DNA from: Archivesica marissinica
Lineage: Eukaryota; Mollusca; Bivalvia; Venerida; Vesicomyidae
Assembly: GCA_014843695.1 (NCBI GenBank)
Contig: CM026400.1
Coordinates: forward strand, 42,453,983 to 42,517,982
Direction: 5' to 3'
DNA: 64,000 nt
This document shows, piece after piece, positions 23,761 through 58,685 of this stretch (position 1 is the first letter of the stretch; each line of letters opens with the position of its first letter). Both the position numbers and the translations under genes were made by a program. A model generated the notes under the pieces. The model made no database searches, was not told where the DNA came from, and saw only the letters and a list, made by a program, of their open reading frames with translations.

Positions 23761-24111
23761 TATTGTAAGCATTTGTTTCACAATCTAACTAAAGTAAATT
23801 TGTATAAACTAATAAAAGGAAACTTTCAGTATTGTCAACCGGTTCATGTGTTGTTAAAATTTGAGGGAAATTATTATAAAATCTCCCAACACATACAAGG
23901 TAGATCGAGATATAGCAGGTTTAGTTTCTTGTTAATTAAGCAGTGACATTGAATCGCACAAGAGATGTTTGTAACCACTCCACACAGGAACTACTCTATA
24001 GAAAAGGATATTTTCGCAAAGTTACGCATACCAGTAATATTTAGTATATTTATGGTCGACAAATTGTGCAAAGCAATGAAGTTGGTTGTGGTTTATAGAA
24101 ATTTATCTTAA

Positions 24112-24285
24112 CTTGATGCTTGCAACTTTATTCTGGTTGCTCTGGAGACCTGATTTCCGATGGAATCCATCGGCATGACGGACATAGTAGAAGCAATGTG
24201 GAGTTTAGTGCATTGACTAAGTACACCACCACCATGACTATGATGGGATTCAAACTCACTACCCGTAGGTTGAGGCAAACTTTGG
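24112..24285 (-). mobile_element. Old SINE family B fragment in RECQL 3' UTR
   Basis: Diverged but recognisable: GATGGAATCCATCGGCATGA and the GGAGACCTGATTTCCGATGG stretch correspond to the family B body. It lies in the same orientation as RECQL and spans the likely poly(A) signal. Confidence 0.55.
24127..24132 (-). terminator. Probable RECQL poly(A) signal AATAAA
   Basis: AATAAA on the minus strand, about 197 nt past the RECQL stop codon and the closest canonical signal seen. It falls in or beside the SINE B relic, so it may have been donated by the insertion. Confidence 0.5.
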
Positions 24286-24328
24286 TTTGTGTCTGTTACA
24301 CATATCCAGAGATTTTCCAAAGTACAAA

Positions 24329-48002
<23,674 letters not shown>

Positions 48003-48075
48003 CTGAAAGTTACGGGTAAGAAGTTCAATACTGAATACTGTAAATATTTTATTCCAGTTAACTTTTTCGCTATAC

Positions 48076-48196
48076 AGTCAGTGTGTTAGTGGTCACCTCT
48101 ATTAAGCAGCCAGTTTTCAGATTACCAATGTGTTACTTTATTACACATTTAATCTCTATTAAACAGCCACTTTCTGCGATTCCCTTGACTGGCTGC
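48076..48196. repeat. Interspersed repeat E, short copy
   Basis: AGTGGTCACCTCTATTAAGC start and CTGCTTAACC end; it abuts the MITE at 48197. Confidence 0.6.
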
Positions 48197-48440
48197 TTAA
48201 CCCTTTCCTTCATAGAGATTTAGGTTAATATACTATTATATCTCCATACAAACAACAGCCATTTACCTAGTTATCCTGCAGTGGATAAGTAGTCACCATA
48301 TATATCCCACCTCCATAGATATTACTGGGACTACATGAGATTCTGGCCTTTATTTTGAACATTGGTTTGGCTACTACATTGTCAATGTATGTCGTATTGG
48401 TAATGGCGTCAAGAGGTGCTTCTATGAGGGAAAGGGTTAA
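48197..48440. mobile_element. TTAA-flanked MITE, family H, complete copy
   Basis: Ends TTAACCCTTTCCTTCATAGA and CTATGAGGGAAAGGGTTAA are inverted copies, with TTAA on both flanks. It has one copy of the block that is duplicated at 858-1222. Confidence 0.88.
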
Positions 48441-48572
48441 CAGAGGTATGACTATATTCCAGTGACATATATTTTCATGAAATCCTAAATGTAGGTGTGT
48501 GCACATGTATCCTAATTCACAATCAGGATATCAAATGTTGAATTTGTGATTATGTTCTTTCATGAATTATCG

Positions 48573-48750
48573 TGGAAGTCGTGATAAAGCAGTGGTAGAG
48601 TGTAACTGAGCGTTCGCTTCAGGTGCGAAGGTCTGGAGTTTGAGCCCAGCTAGAGCCGTTACGATTGTGCCCTTAGGCAAGGCATTTAAATTCCACGTTG
48701 CCTCTTCTCTCTCCCTCGTGGCGATGGATTCCATCAGGAATGAGGTCTCT
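48573..48750 (+). mobile_element. SINE family B, interrupted
   Basis: Head (GTGATAAAGCAGTGGTAGAG) and body present up to GGAATGAGGTCTC. The missing tail reappears at about 48999-49068 (ATTAATATAAGTTGTAAGAAC), suggesting about 250 bp was inserted between them. Confidence 0.75.
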
Positions 48751-48998
48751 TCTTCTTCTTGGTGAAATTGGCACTCCCTCAATATTGAGGATTATGTGAC
48801 GTCGCTGGTGAATTTTACAGTGATTAATTAACAAATAAGTGAATGTCCAGAGACAAATATACTACAGTGCTTGTTTAAGATTTTGTACATAGAGTGAATG
48901 CTTTAGATCATGGTCGAGGGAGGCAGAAACAGGGATAAGTGTTTTAAAGCCATCAACTGTTAATGCTTCATGTGCGGCAAGAGTAATTAAGAATCTCA

Positions 48999-49068
48999 AG
49001 AGTAATTAATATAAGTTGTAAGAACTTGTTTCGCAATTGAGCTAAAATAAATTTGTATAAACAAATAA
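48999..49068 (+). mobile_element. SINE family B tail
   Basis: Tail of the copy at 48573-48750, or an independent fragment. Confidence 0.6.
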
Positions 49069-49244
49069 TGAATTATCAAGAGAGAAATACATAATGATTT
49101 ACAACATTCACAAAAACTGTTTCATAAAACAGTAATTTACTTAGTTGTTTAAATTTTTCTTTTCAATTAACACAACTATTGGTGCATAGGGTATTATTTG
49201 CAATTTCTATTGCAAGTTCTAGTGTGTTTCTAAATTCTAGTACA

Positions 49245-49630
49245 TCAGTGTGAGGTATGTAGTAGGAACATCTACTAGGTACACGTATGTATGCTCCATT
49301 AATGTCAAACCCCTTGCGGGGACCTAGACATGTTTTCCTGGGCGTGCTTAGTTTAAACATATTTTATTTCCCAATATAATACATATTGAACAATGCATAC
49401 ACCACGCATAATCAGAATACAGAAACAGGATTAGAATGGAAGACAGAATCTTATATAATTCTTCTCCTCTCCCCTCTGGGCGTGCTTAGTCGACCATAGC
49501 GGTTAACACCAGTACTAAGCAATGTGTGTGAGGTGGCTTGCTCAATGACACTACATATGTGGCCTGACTGAGTATCGAACCTGGACCGTTCGATTCCAAA
49601 TCTGACGCTCTACCATTGGACCACGGACGA
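49245..49630 (-). mobile_element. SINE family I, split by element J
   Basis: Minus-strand tRNA-like head (GTCCAATGGTAGAGCGTCAG; B box near GGTTCGATAC) and body CTAGACATGTTTTCCTGGGC shared with 53370-53572. Interrupted at 49352-49477. Confidence 0.78.
49352..49477 (-). mobile_element. Retroposon J inserted in SINE I
   Basis: Same sequence as 3684-3808, reverse orientation. Flanked by the direct repeat CTGGGCGTGCTTAGT of about 14-15 bp, a good retrotransposition-type target duplication. Confidence 0.82.
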
Positions 49631-49642
49631 TATAGGTGATAT

Positions 49643-50100
49643 GGTCAGACGGTGTTATTGATATAGTGGTCTGGGATTGGTTGAAAAAGTGTAGGGAAGC
49701 CCTTAAGAGTTATTGATACATGAACTGATTGGCTGAGTAGGTATTGTCACAAATATTGAAAATGACTTCTAAATATTAAAATACAATATATGAGCTGCAT
49801 TTTGGAATATTTAAAAATATCTGCAGACTATTTGGTTACAAATAAACAGCATATTATAAATGCTGGTGTCAGTGCAACATTCACCACCAAATTACCTTCA
49901 GAGTAGGGGGTGGGTGCCTTTAGTGGGAAATATAAAAACCGCAATCGGTCAACCCCATTGAAATTTGACATTTTCCTGTGGCTCAAAGGCCATTCTGTTG
50001 AAAACTACTCTCTTTTGTGCCAAACTATTTTTGGGGGAAATCTAATGACACTGTGTGTTATAATGGTGGCCTATGGAAATTGCAATAGCGGTGTCTGACC
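49643..50100. repeat. Left 458-bp direct repeat
   Basis: See the element entry. The 12 bases after it (CTAAAGGACAAT) are inverted at the inner edge of the right repeat (ATTGTCTTTAG). Confidence 0.85.
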
Positions 50101-50669
50101 TAAAGGACAATGTAAAGAATGATGTTATTTGAAAAGTACTACACACCAAAATGCTGCCTGGGAGAGGCTTATTTTCAATGTATAGCTTGATTAACTGCCC
50201 GGCAATATGATTTGAATGTGTGAGTGCTGGAAACAATAGGTAGCTATGCAATATGAGCCCAGACAGGGTGTTACATAACATAGTTCTGAGGTGTTTATGT
50301 ATTGTTTACAATGAAGATTAATCCTTATGCTCTGTGATACAAAGACTGTGCTGAGATATTTGCAACATCTGAATCACATATACTAGTTTATCAAGTTGGG
50401 AATTACTTCATGGTGTACATTAAGAACCATTTTAAGCTTAAATAATAATTCAAAGGGGTTCCTAATACATACAACAGTAGGGTCTGGAGAAATGCAGGTT
50501 TTCACATAACGCGAGTCAATAAATGGCTTCAGCGACATATGTCGCAAATTCTGCCACCTAGGTTCCATGTGCGCTTCTTAAAATGTGTCGGTTTCCTTCG
50601 CAGTACTTATTGTGGTGCAATTTTCCAGGGAGCTTTCATTCTAATTACTGTTGATAAGAATTACTACGC

Positions 50670-50762
50670 TGGTTCAGACCACAGGGATTTGGCACGTTTG
50701 GGGTACTAGTATATATATTTAAGTACTTATCCAAACGTGCCGAATCCCTGTGGTTCAGACCT
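50670..50762. repeat. Long hairpin inside the element
   Basis: Arms GACCACAGGGATTTGGCACG (50677 on) and CGTGCCGAATCCCTGTGGTT (to 50756) are complementary with few mismatches over about 28-31 bp, with a loop of about 32 bp. CAGACC occurs at both outer edges. Confidence 0.85.
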
Positions 50763-51879
50763 ACAACATTGGATTTGATTTATTGAAACTTCACTAAAGA
50801 TGCCTATTATGACACAATAAGCCCAATGTGAATGCAGTTAAACAATGAAAGTGGTCATTATACATTGCCTGATATAAAATGAACCCAAAAAATGATAAAT
50901 AATTCATTGTACTGAGTAAATAATGGCATATAGAAATCTATAAATAGGCTGGTATATTCAAATGACCTCCCTTTATTAGTGTTAATACTTTATAATTGAT
51001 ATCTCTGTCCTTCAGTGTGAGTATGTTATGGTTAAAATTGCTTTTTTCATTAGGAAATAGTGTTGTTTAATTGAAACAAGCTTGCAATTGGTTCCAGTAG
51101 CTATCAAGGGCCTCACAAAAAGAATTTCAGTAAAATATATGGCACAAATAAGCATATTCATTGCTTTTGAGTGGTTATATTTCAGTAATTTATTAATATT
51201 TGCAACAAACTTCACCTCCCTAAGATGAAATGTCATTGTCATATTTCAAGAGGCAATGCACAGTTGTAGTCCTCTCACAGTGCTTGTTCAAGACACACTA
51301 GCTGAAGTTAAATGCATATTGTAGTTACTTTTCTGCCATTTCTTACAGTCATGTGACCTACAGTAAGCTGCCTGACCCACTCAGCATTTGTAATGACCAT
51401 CATTTGCCATGTTTGTTGTCTTCCTTTTTGCCTGTGTGACATTTTTTGTGCTCCATGCAAATAAGTATTTCCTTTCAGTAGCTTCCTGGTGCAAGATTGT
51501 GTTCCATTCTTCAAAAAACCCTTGTTTTGCAGGGGGGTGGGATAAAATAATTGTCTCTAATCACCACAATGTCTTATCTAATACTATAAATGTGGTATGT
51601 CTGTCTCATGCAGACATTATTTCATATATTCATGAGAAATATTACACTGTTAGTGTAAATATTAATATGTGACGACATTATAAATGTCTTATTTAGAGTT
51701 CTATTGCAAAAATGGCCAACAGTCTATGTTAAGCACACTGCATAGTGTCCCATTTGAAGGCATGTGCTGTGCAATGGTGATGTGGAAGACATAAGAAAGT
51801 CATATTTATGTGCAGAAATGTTTATTGTAATGGTATATATCTTTTATATTAAATGAAATGCCAAAAAAAATTGTCTTTA

Positions 51880-52337
51880 GGTCAGACGGTGTTATTGATA
51901 TAGTGGTCTGGGATTGGTTGAACAAGTGTAGGGAAGCCCTTAAGAGTTATTGATACATGAACTGATTGGCTGAGTAGGTATTGTCACAAATATTGAAAAT
52001 GACTTCTAAATATTAAAATACAATATATGAGCTGCATTTTGGAATATTTAAAAATATTTGCAGACTATTTGGTTACAAATAAACAGCATATTATAAATGC
52101 AGGTGTCAGTGCAACATTCACCACCAAATTACCTTCAGAGTAATTCAGGGTGCCTTTAGTGGGAAATATAAAAAACCGCAATCGGTCAACCCCATTGAAA
52201 TTTGACATTTTACTGTGGCTCAAAGGCCATTCTGTTGAAAACTACTCTCTTTTGTGCCAAACTATTTTTGGGGGAAATCTAATGACACTGTGTGTTATAA
52301 TGGTGGCCTATGGAAATTGCAATAGCGGTGTCTGACC
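51880..52337. repeat. Right 458-bp direct repeat
   Basis: Partner of 49643-50100. The largest difference is GAGTAGGGGGTGGGTGCC against GAGTAATTCAGGGTGCC. Confidence 0.85.
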
Positions 52338-52339
52338 AT

Positions 52340-52530
52340 ATACAATATGGTACATCATGGTAACCTTGGCCTGTGCTCTGCGTTCTTGTCGTGTTGGCCA
52401 CTGGAGTTGTAGCATGGTGGTCACCATTCATGCCGATCTACGCTGCACCATCTCCAGCTTCCTGATGTTGGTTTTGGTGAAAGGACCCCAGAGCTCATAG
52501 ACATAGTCACCCAAGTTCAAAACTTGTTCA
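52340..52530 (-). pseudogene. LINE reverse-transcriptase C-terminal relic
   Basis: The minus-strand frame reads LWGPFTKTNIRKLEMVQRRS, a stop, then LQLQWPTRQERRAQAKVTMM. This is the typical C-terminal block of invertebrate non-LTR retrotransposon ORF2 (WDPYTK..I..LE..QRRA and W..L..RR...R). It is broken by an in-frame stop and truncated on both sides. Confidence 0.75.
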
Positions 52531-52928
52531 CGGGGCCTGGTTTGAGCAAGAAAACTTCACAAACAGTGCTTACCTGCTTACCCTAGAGTTGCTCAGCCAT
52601 TCAGTATTCAGAAAAACACATGATTAAGTCACAGCTAGTGGATAAACATAATTGTTGGTGAAAACACATAACAAAGTATCGCGAAAAGGGGTGACAAAAC
52701 GTAATTAATATATATTAACGATAGTTTTACTAAAACTGTATATGCTATGTTATACATATATTGTTACCTTCCATAGTGAACTGTATTTAGTAGCAACAGA
52801 TTGATGTTAACAAGAGAATAATCTGTAAACAATTTCTCTAATCAAGGGTGCAGACATATTTGTTGTGTTGAAGTTTATCGAGATTGTGAATAGAATATAG
52901 CAGCATTTTGTACCCAACTTACTTCATG
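52531..52928. other. Intergenic, nothing seen
   Basis: Unique AT-rich sequence upstream of the tRNA gene. Confidence 0.5.
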
Positions 52929-53000
52929 TCCCAAGTGGTCTAGTGGTTAGGATTCCGCGCTCTCACCGCGGCGGCCGGGGTTCGATTCCCCGCTTGGGAA
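52929..53000 (+). tRNA. tRNA-Glu (CTC)
   Basis: 72-nt cloverleaf. The acceptor stem TCCCAAG pairs fully with CTTGGGA, followed by discriminator A. D-arm TGGTCTAGTGGTTA contains the A box. Anticodon stem CCGCG/CGCGG encloses the loop CTCTCAC, anticodon CTC. The T-arm CCGGGGTTCGATTCCCCG carries the B box. A run of seven T follows three bases after the gene, a good Pol III terminator. CCA is not encoded, as expected for eukaryotes. Intact stems separate it from the SINE heads in this window. Confidence 0.97.
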
Positions 53001-53369
53001 TGTTTTTTTAAAATTTCAATTATGAAAACCAGACGAATTCCTGGGTATTCATTATACTATTTATCACATATTTCCATGCATAATTATGACAGTTGACAAT
53101 TATGAAGACTCGAATTATCACATTTTTATTGGACTATCATACAAAGATTTGGCCCAATTCAATTTTATTAAATGTAGTTTGCTTTGCAATTTTAAGAAAG
53201 TAGGTCTACAGATCATCCATAAGGATCCTATTAACATGCCAAACAGTTTAACGTCATTTGACGTCAATAACGTCACGCCCTTTTTTCATTCAAAGATATG
53301 CCCTATTAAATTGTAATAATTTAATCATAAATGTACAAACGAGCTATGTAATATTATGTCTCTAACTGA
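53001..53369. other. Intergenic, nothing seen
   Basis: Unique AT-rich sequence. A 76-codon ORF at 53086-53316 shows no family resemblance. Confidence 0.5.
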
Positions 53370-53572
53370 ATAGATGTATGTATGCTCCATTAATGTCAAA
53401 CCCCTTGCGGGGACCTAGACATGTTTTCCTGGGCAGGCTTAGCCGACCTAAGTGGTTAACCAGTACTAAGCAATGTTTGTGAGGTGCCTTGCTCATACGT
53501 GGCCCGACCGAGTATTGAACCCGGGACCGTTCGATTCCAAATCCGACGCTCTACCACTGTACCACGGACGCC
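53370..53572 (-). mobile_element. SINE family I
   Basis: Uninterrupted copy matching both halves of 49245-49630; on the minus strand the head is CCGTGGTACAGTGGTAGAGC and the B box CCCGGGTTCAATAC. Confidence 0.8.
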
Positions 53573-53970
53573 ACACCGTAGATGGGATAAAGGTATGATA
53601 TATTTACAAATACACATCGCTTCTCATAATTTACAATACGCCCACCTATATATCACATATTGTACAATAAAATACTTATCGAGAGGCTCATATACAGAAT
53701 TATCTTGGGTGGCATGGGGTAGCAGCGGGTGGGTTTGGGGGATGAAGTCTCAAGTTATATTTATTTTTTTGGTTTCAATTTTTTTTTCATACCAGGATTT
53801 TTTTTAACCATTATCTTGTAATTATTTTCACACAAAAACCGTCATTTAGTTTAATCAAACATTATTCTGACGTTAGTGACGGGCCGTTTAACTAATGTTG
53901 GAAAAACTTGTGGTCCAACCCTTTTGTTTTATCATGCTTTGTACTTGTTATTACTTAATGTTGTATTATG
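53573..53970. other. Intergenic, nothing seen
   Basis: T-rich tract at 53755-53820; otherwise unique. Confidence 0.5.
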
Positions 53971-56670
53971 TATTGCTGCTACTGTACATGTATTGCTGCT
54001 ACTGTACATGTATTGCTGCTACTGTACATGTATTGCTGCTACTGTACATGTATTGCTGCTACTGTACATGTATTGCTGCTACTGTACATGTATTGCTGCT
54101 ACTGTACATGTATTGCTGCTACTGTACATGTATTGCTGCTACTGTACATGTATTGCTGCTACTGTACATGTATTGCTGCTACTGTACATGTATTGCTTAC
54201 TGTACATGTATTGCTGCTACTGTACATGTATTGCTGCTACTGTACATGTATTGCTGCTACTGTACATGTATTGCTGCTACTGTACATGTATTGCTGCTAC
54301 TGTACATGTATTGCTGCTACTGTACATGTATTGCTGCTACTGTACATGTATTGCTGCTACTGTACATGTATTGCTGCTACTGTACATGTATTGCTGCTAC
54401 TGTACATGTATTGCTGCTACTGTACATGTATTGCTGCTACTGTACATGTATTGCTGCTACTGTACATGTATTGCTGCTACTGTACATGTATTGCTGCTAC
54501 TGTACATGTATTGCTGCTACTGTACATGTATTGCTGCTACTGTACATGTATTGCTGCTACTGTACATGTATTGCTGCTACTGTACATGTATTGCTGCTAC
54601 TGTACATGTATTGCTGCTACTGTACATGTATTGCCGCTACTGTACATGTATTGCTGCTACTGTACATGTATTGCTGCTACTGTACATGTATTGCTGCTAC
54701 TGTACATGTATTGCTGCTACTGTACATGTATTGCTGCTACTGTACATGTATTGCTGCTACTGTACATGTATTGCTGCTACTGTACATGTATTGCTGCTAC
54801 TGTACATGTATTGCTGCTACTGTACATGTATTGCTGCTACTGTACATGTATTGCTGCTACTGTACATGTATTGCTGCTACTGTACATGTATTGCTGCTAC
54901 TGTACATGTATTGCTGCTACTGTACATGTATTGCTGCTACTGTACATGTATTGCTGCTACTGTACATGTATTGCTGCTACTGTACATGTATTGCTGCTAC
55001 TGTACATGTATTGCTGCTACTGTACATGTATTGCTGCTACTGTACATGTATTGCTGCTACTGTACATGTATTGCTGCTACTGTACATGTATTGCTGCTAC
55101 TGTACATGTATTGCTGCTACTGTACATGTATTGCTGCTACTGTACATGTATTGCTGCTACTGTACATGTATTGCTGCTACTGTACATGTATTGCTGCTAC
55201 TGTACATGTATTGCTGCTACTGTACATGTATTGCTGCTACTGTACATGTATTGCTGCTACTGTACATGTATTGCTGCTACTGTACATGTATTGCTGCTAC
55301 TGTACATGTATTGCTGCTACTGTACATGTATTGCTGCTACTGTACATGTATTGCTGCTACTGTACATGTATTGCTGCTACTGTACATGTATTGCTGCTAC
55401 TGTACATGTATTGCTGCTACTGTACATGTATTGCTGCTACTGTACATGTATTGCTGCTACTGTACATGTATTGCTGCTACTGTACATGTATTGCTGCTAC
55501 TGTACATGTATTGCTGCTACTGTACATGTATTGCTGCTACTGTACATGTATTGCTGCTACTGTACATGTATTGCTGCTACTGTACATGTATTGCTGCTAC
55601 TGTACATGTATTGCTGCTACTGTACATGTATTGCTGCTACTGTACATGTATTGCTGCTACTGTACATGTATTGCTGCTACTGTACATGTATTGCTGCTAC
55701 TGTACATGTATTGCTGCTACTGTACATGTATTGCTGCTACTGTACATGTATTGCTGCTACTGTACATGTATTGCTGCTACTGTACATGTATTGCTGCTAC
55801 TGTACATGTATTGCTGCTACTGTACATGTATTGCTGCTACTGTACATGTATTGCTGCTACTGTACATGTATTGCTGCTACTGTACATGTATTGCTGCTAC
55901 TGTACATGTATTGCTGCTACTGTACATGTATTGCTGCTACTGTACATGTATTGCTGCTACTGTACATGTATTGCTGCTACTGTACATGTATTGCTGCTAC
56001 TGTACATGTATTGCTGCTACTGTACATGTATTGCTGCTACTGTACATGTATTGCTGCTACTGTACATGTATTGCTGCTACTGTACATGTATTGCTGCTAC
56101 TGTACATGTATTGCTGCTACTGTACATGTATTGCTGCTACTGTACATGTATTGCTGCTACTGTACATGTATTGCTGCTACTGTACATGTATTGCTGCTAC
56201 TGTACATGTATTGCTGCTACTGTACATGTATTGCTGCTACTGTACATGTATTGCTGCTACTGTACATGTATTGCTGCTACTGTACATGTATTGCTGCTAC
56301 TGTACATGTATTGCTGCTACTGTACATGTATTGCTGCTACTGTACATGTATTGCTGCTACTGTACATGTATTGCTGCTACTGTACATGTATTGCTGCTAC
56401 TGTACATGTATTGCTGCTACTGTACATGTATTGCTGCTACTGTACATGTATTGCTGCTACTGTACATGTATTGCTGCTACTGTACATGTATTGCTGCTAC
56501 TGTACATGTATTGCTGCTACTGTACATGTATTGCTGCTACTGTACATGTATTGCTGCTACTGTACATGTATTGCTGCTACTGTACATGTATTGCTGCTAC
56601 TGTACATGTATTGCTGCTACTGTACATGTATTGCTGCTACTGTACATGTATTGCTGCTACTGTACATGTA
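53971..56670. repeat. 20-bp tandem array, about 135 near-perfect copies
   Basis: Monomer TATTGCTGCTACTGTACATG. Across 2.7 kb only two departures from perfection are seen: a 2-bp deletion near 54194 and one T-to-C change at 54635. No plus-strand frame contains a stop, so three overlapping ORFs of 900-938 codons appear; they encode nothing recognisable and are artefacts. TACATGTA in the monomer is a palindrome. Confidence 0.97.
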
Positions 56671-56739
56671 TGATAAATTCAATAAAATATGATTAAACTA
56701 AAAATCTACAAATCACGATAATCAACATACAATAGTAGC

Positions 56740-57005
56740 ATCCCGTCAATATGCAGAAATAGACAGACACACGGGTAGTTCCTATCTATCAAGTTTGATA
56801 ATATCCCGTCAATATGCAGAAATAGACAGACACACGGGTAGTTCCTATCTATCAAGTTTGATAGCATCCCGTCAATATGCAGAAATAGACAGACACACGG
56901 GTAGTTCCTATCTATCAAGTTTGATAATATCCCGTCAATATGCAGAAATAGACAGACACACGGGTAGTTCCTATCTATCAAGTTTGATAATATCCCATCA
57001 ATATA
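56740..57005. repeat. 63-bp tandem array, about 4 copies
   Basis: Monomer begins GATAATATCCCGTCAATATG. Begins 70 bp after the 20-bp array. Frames are open on both strands because 63 is divisible by 3. Confidence 0.93.
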
Positions 57006-57465
57006 GGCTATACAATGAGACATTACTGGTTTTTCTATTACCTCCCTTAATGGATAAAGTCAGATTTATCCCTAAATGTTTATTGGTCCGGTTAGTTGGA
57101 ATCCTTTGTTTTTACTGTTGTCGTCTAAACAGATGTTGCGTTAGGATAAATGTAATTTTATCAAGATCGTGTTAATTAATTGAACCAATTTTATACAGTA
57201 AGGTATCCATTGGACATGCTAAAGAATATCTGTCGAGATTTAATAATTATAAGATGAGAATGAAAACATGTGGTGCAAAGGAAACAACGATAAAAACAGA
57301 GGAGACCAATTAAGAGGACAACTATACTATTAGGAGTAGTCAGGGGCAGTAACTGACTAATGGTTCTCATTAGATTAGGCCTTATTGGTTAGGCCTACTA
57401 TGAAGTTTGATAACATCCGAGAATATTATACAATTAGACAACACATCATTGTTCTTGCCAACAGA
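57006..57465. other. Intergenic; one diverged repeat
   Basis: 57275-57385 is an inverted relative of the intronic stretch 38270-38420. No gene seen. Confidence 0.5.
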
Positions 57466-57718
57466 CGGATCTGTGGACTTCCAGTGGTTAACACGCTGGA
57501 CTGGTAATCCAGGGATCGTAGGTTCGTTCCCTCGTCTGATCTTAATAAAATTAACAGCCTTTCAGATGGGACGTTAAACCGAGGTCTCGTGTCTGTGCTT
57601 TACACCGTGCACGTAAAAGAACCAGAGGATACTCTGTCCATGAAGGTGTTGTTAGATAAACTGCCCGTCGCTCAAATGGGCAACCAGTAGCGACGTTCAA
57701 TAAGCTTAAATATACAAA
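57466..57718 (+). mobile_element. SINE family D
   Basis: Plus-strand copy: head TCCAGTGGTTAACACGCTGG, B box GTAGGTTCGTTCCC, body GAGGTCTCGTGTCTGTGC, and a tail with GTAGCGACG. Confidence 0.8.
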
Positions 57719-57861
57719 CAAAAATATACAACATGAAAAAGCACATGTTTATATGGGAAGTGAAGCTAATTCTGTTATAATTTAAATTTGTCTATAGTTC
57801 CTGTGCACTTCCTTTCTTTGCACCAATTTTCATTGAATTTGGGGGACCCAGTCCATGTCCG

Positions 57862-58027
57862 AGTGGTTACGGTCATTGATTGAAGTCACTTACGCCTGCA
57901 TCAGCACCATTTTGGGCTATATCACCGGCGGGCAGTTTACCTAACAACACCTTTCCTGGGCAGGCTCCAGCGGTTAACCAGTACTTGGGTGCACCAACCT
58001 CCGTAAGAAACTTCCAACTTTTTCATA
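57862..58027 (-). mobile_element. SINE family C, 3' part
   Basis: Inverted body of family C: CTTACGCCTGCATCAGCACC to GTAAGAAACTTCCAAC. A short CCGAGTGGTTACGGTC head-like scrap precedes it in the opposite sense, so this may be two C fragments facing each other. Confidence 0.7.
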
Positions 58028-58234
58028 TCATATTTCATGTGAGAAAGTTATCCACATTGCTTGTGGAAAGTCAGTGGTTCTACCCAGGTGCCTGAAATAT
58101 GGATCAGAGGGGCACCCGGGGTCTTCATCTACCAATAATAGCTGGAGAGTCGCCATATGACCTAAGTTATTGGTGCGACTTTAAACTCGACCCCCTCAAA
58201 AACATAGAAATTGACGTATTCTACCATTGTACCA

Positions 58235-58685
58235 AAATTAACAGTCTTTCAGATGGGACTTTAAACTGAGGTCTCGTGTCGGTGCGTTACACCTTGCACG
58301 TAAAAGAACCAGAGGAGACTCTGGAATGTTTAGTTTATACAAATTTATTTTAGTTCGATTGCGTAACAAGTTCTTACAACTTATATTAATCACTCTCGAG
58401 ACCTCATTCCTGATGGAATCCATTGCCACGAGGGAGAGAGAAGAGGCAACGTGGTATTTAAATGCCTTGCCTAAGGGCACAACCCTAATGGCTCCAGCGG
58501 GGCTCGAACTCCGGACATATCGCACCTGAAGTGAACACGCATCTACTGCACTATCACGACTTCCACAACTTCACGACTCTGGAATAGGTCTGTCTGTATC
58601 TCATTGCAATATCCTCCAAAATGACTAATCTCTTCAGGAGGCGTCGCTCATATACACAACTGATAGCGACGATAAATAAACGTAA
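58235..58685 (+). mobile_element. SINE family D, split by a SINE B insertion
   Basis: Parts 58235-58329 and 58567-58685 are continuous in the family D body (GAGGTCTCGTGTCGGTGCG, then GGTCTGTCTGTATCTCATTG). They are separated by a family B copy flanked by GACTCTGGAAT on both sides. Confidence 0.82.
58330..58566 (-). mobile_element. SINE family B inserted in SINE D
   Basis: Full-length minus-strand copy with an 11-bp target duplication (GACTCTGGAAT), so family B was active after family D. Confidence 0.87.

Larger units (their letters stand above)
49643..52337. mobile_element. LTR-like or composite element, 458-bp direct repeats
   Basis: Two direct repeats of 458 bp (49643-50100 and 51880-52337), only a few percent different, start GGTCAGACGGTG and end CGGTGTCTGACC, short inverted termini. 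Both outer flanks carry ATAT, a 4-bp target duplication. The 1.78-kb interior has no ORF above about 90 codons and no clear primer-binding site. TG..CA ends are lacking, so either an atypical non-autonomous LTR element or two inverted-end elements acting as a composite. Confidence 0.7.

Noticed and set aside
53876..56692. Three overlapping plus-strand ORFs of 901-938 codons
   Set aside because: They come from a 20-bp monomer with no stop in any plus frame; all three frames are equally open and the peptides are simple repeats.
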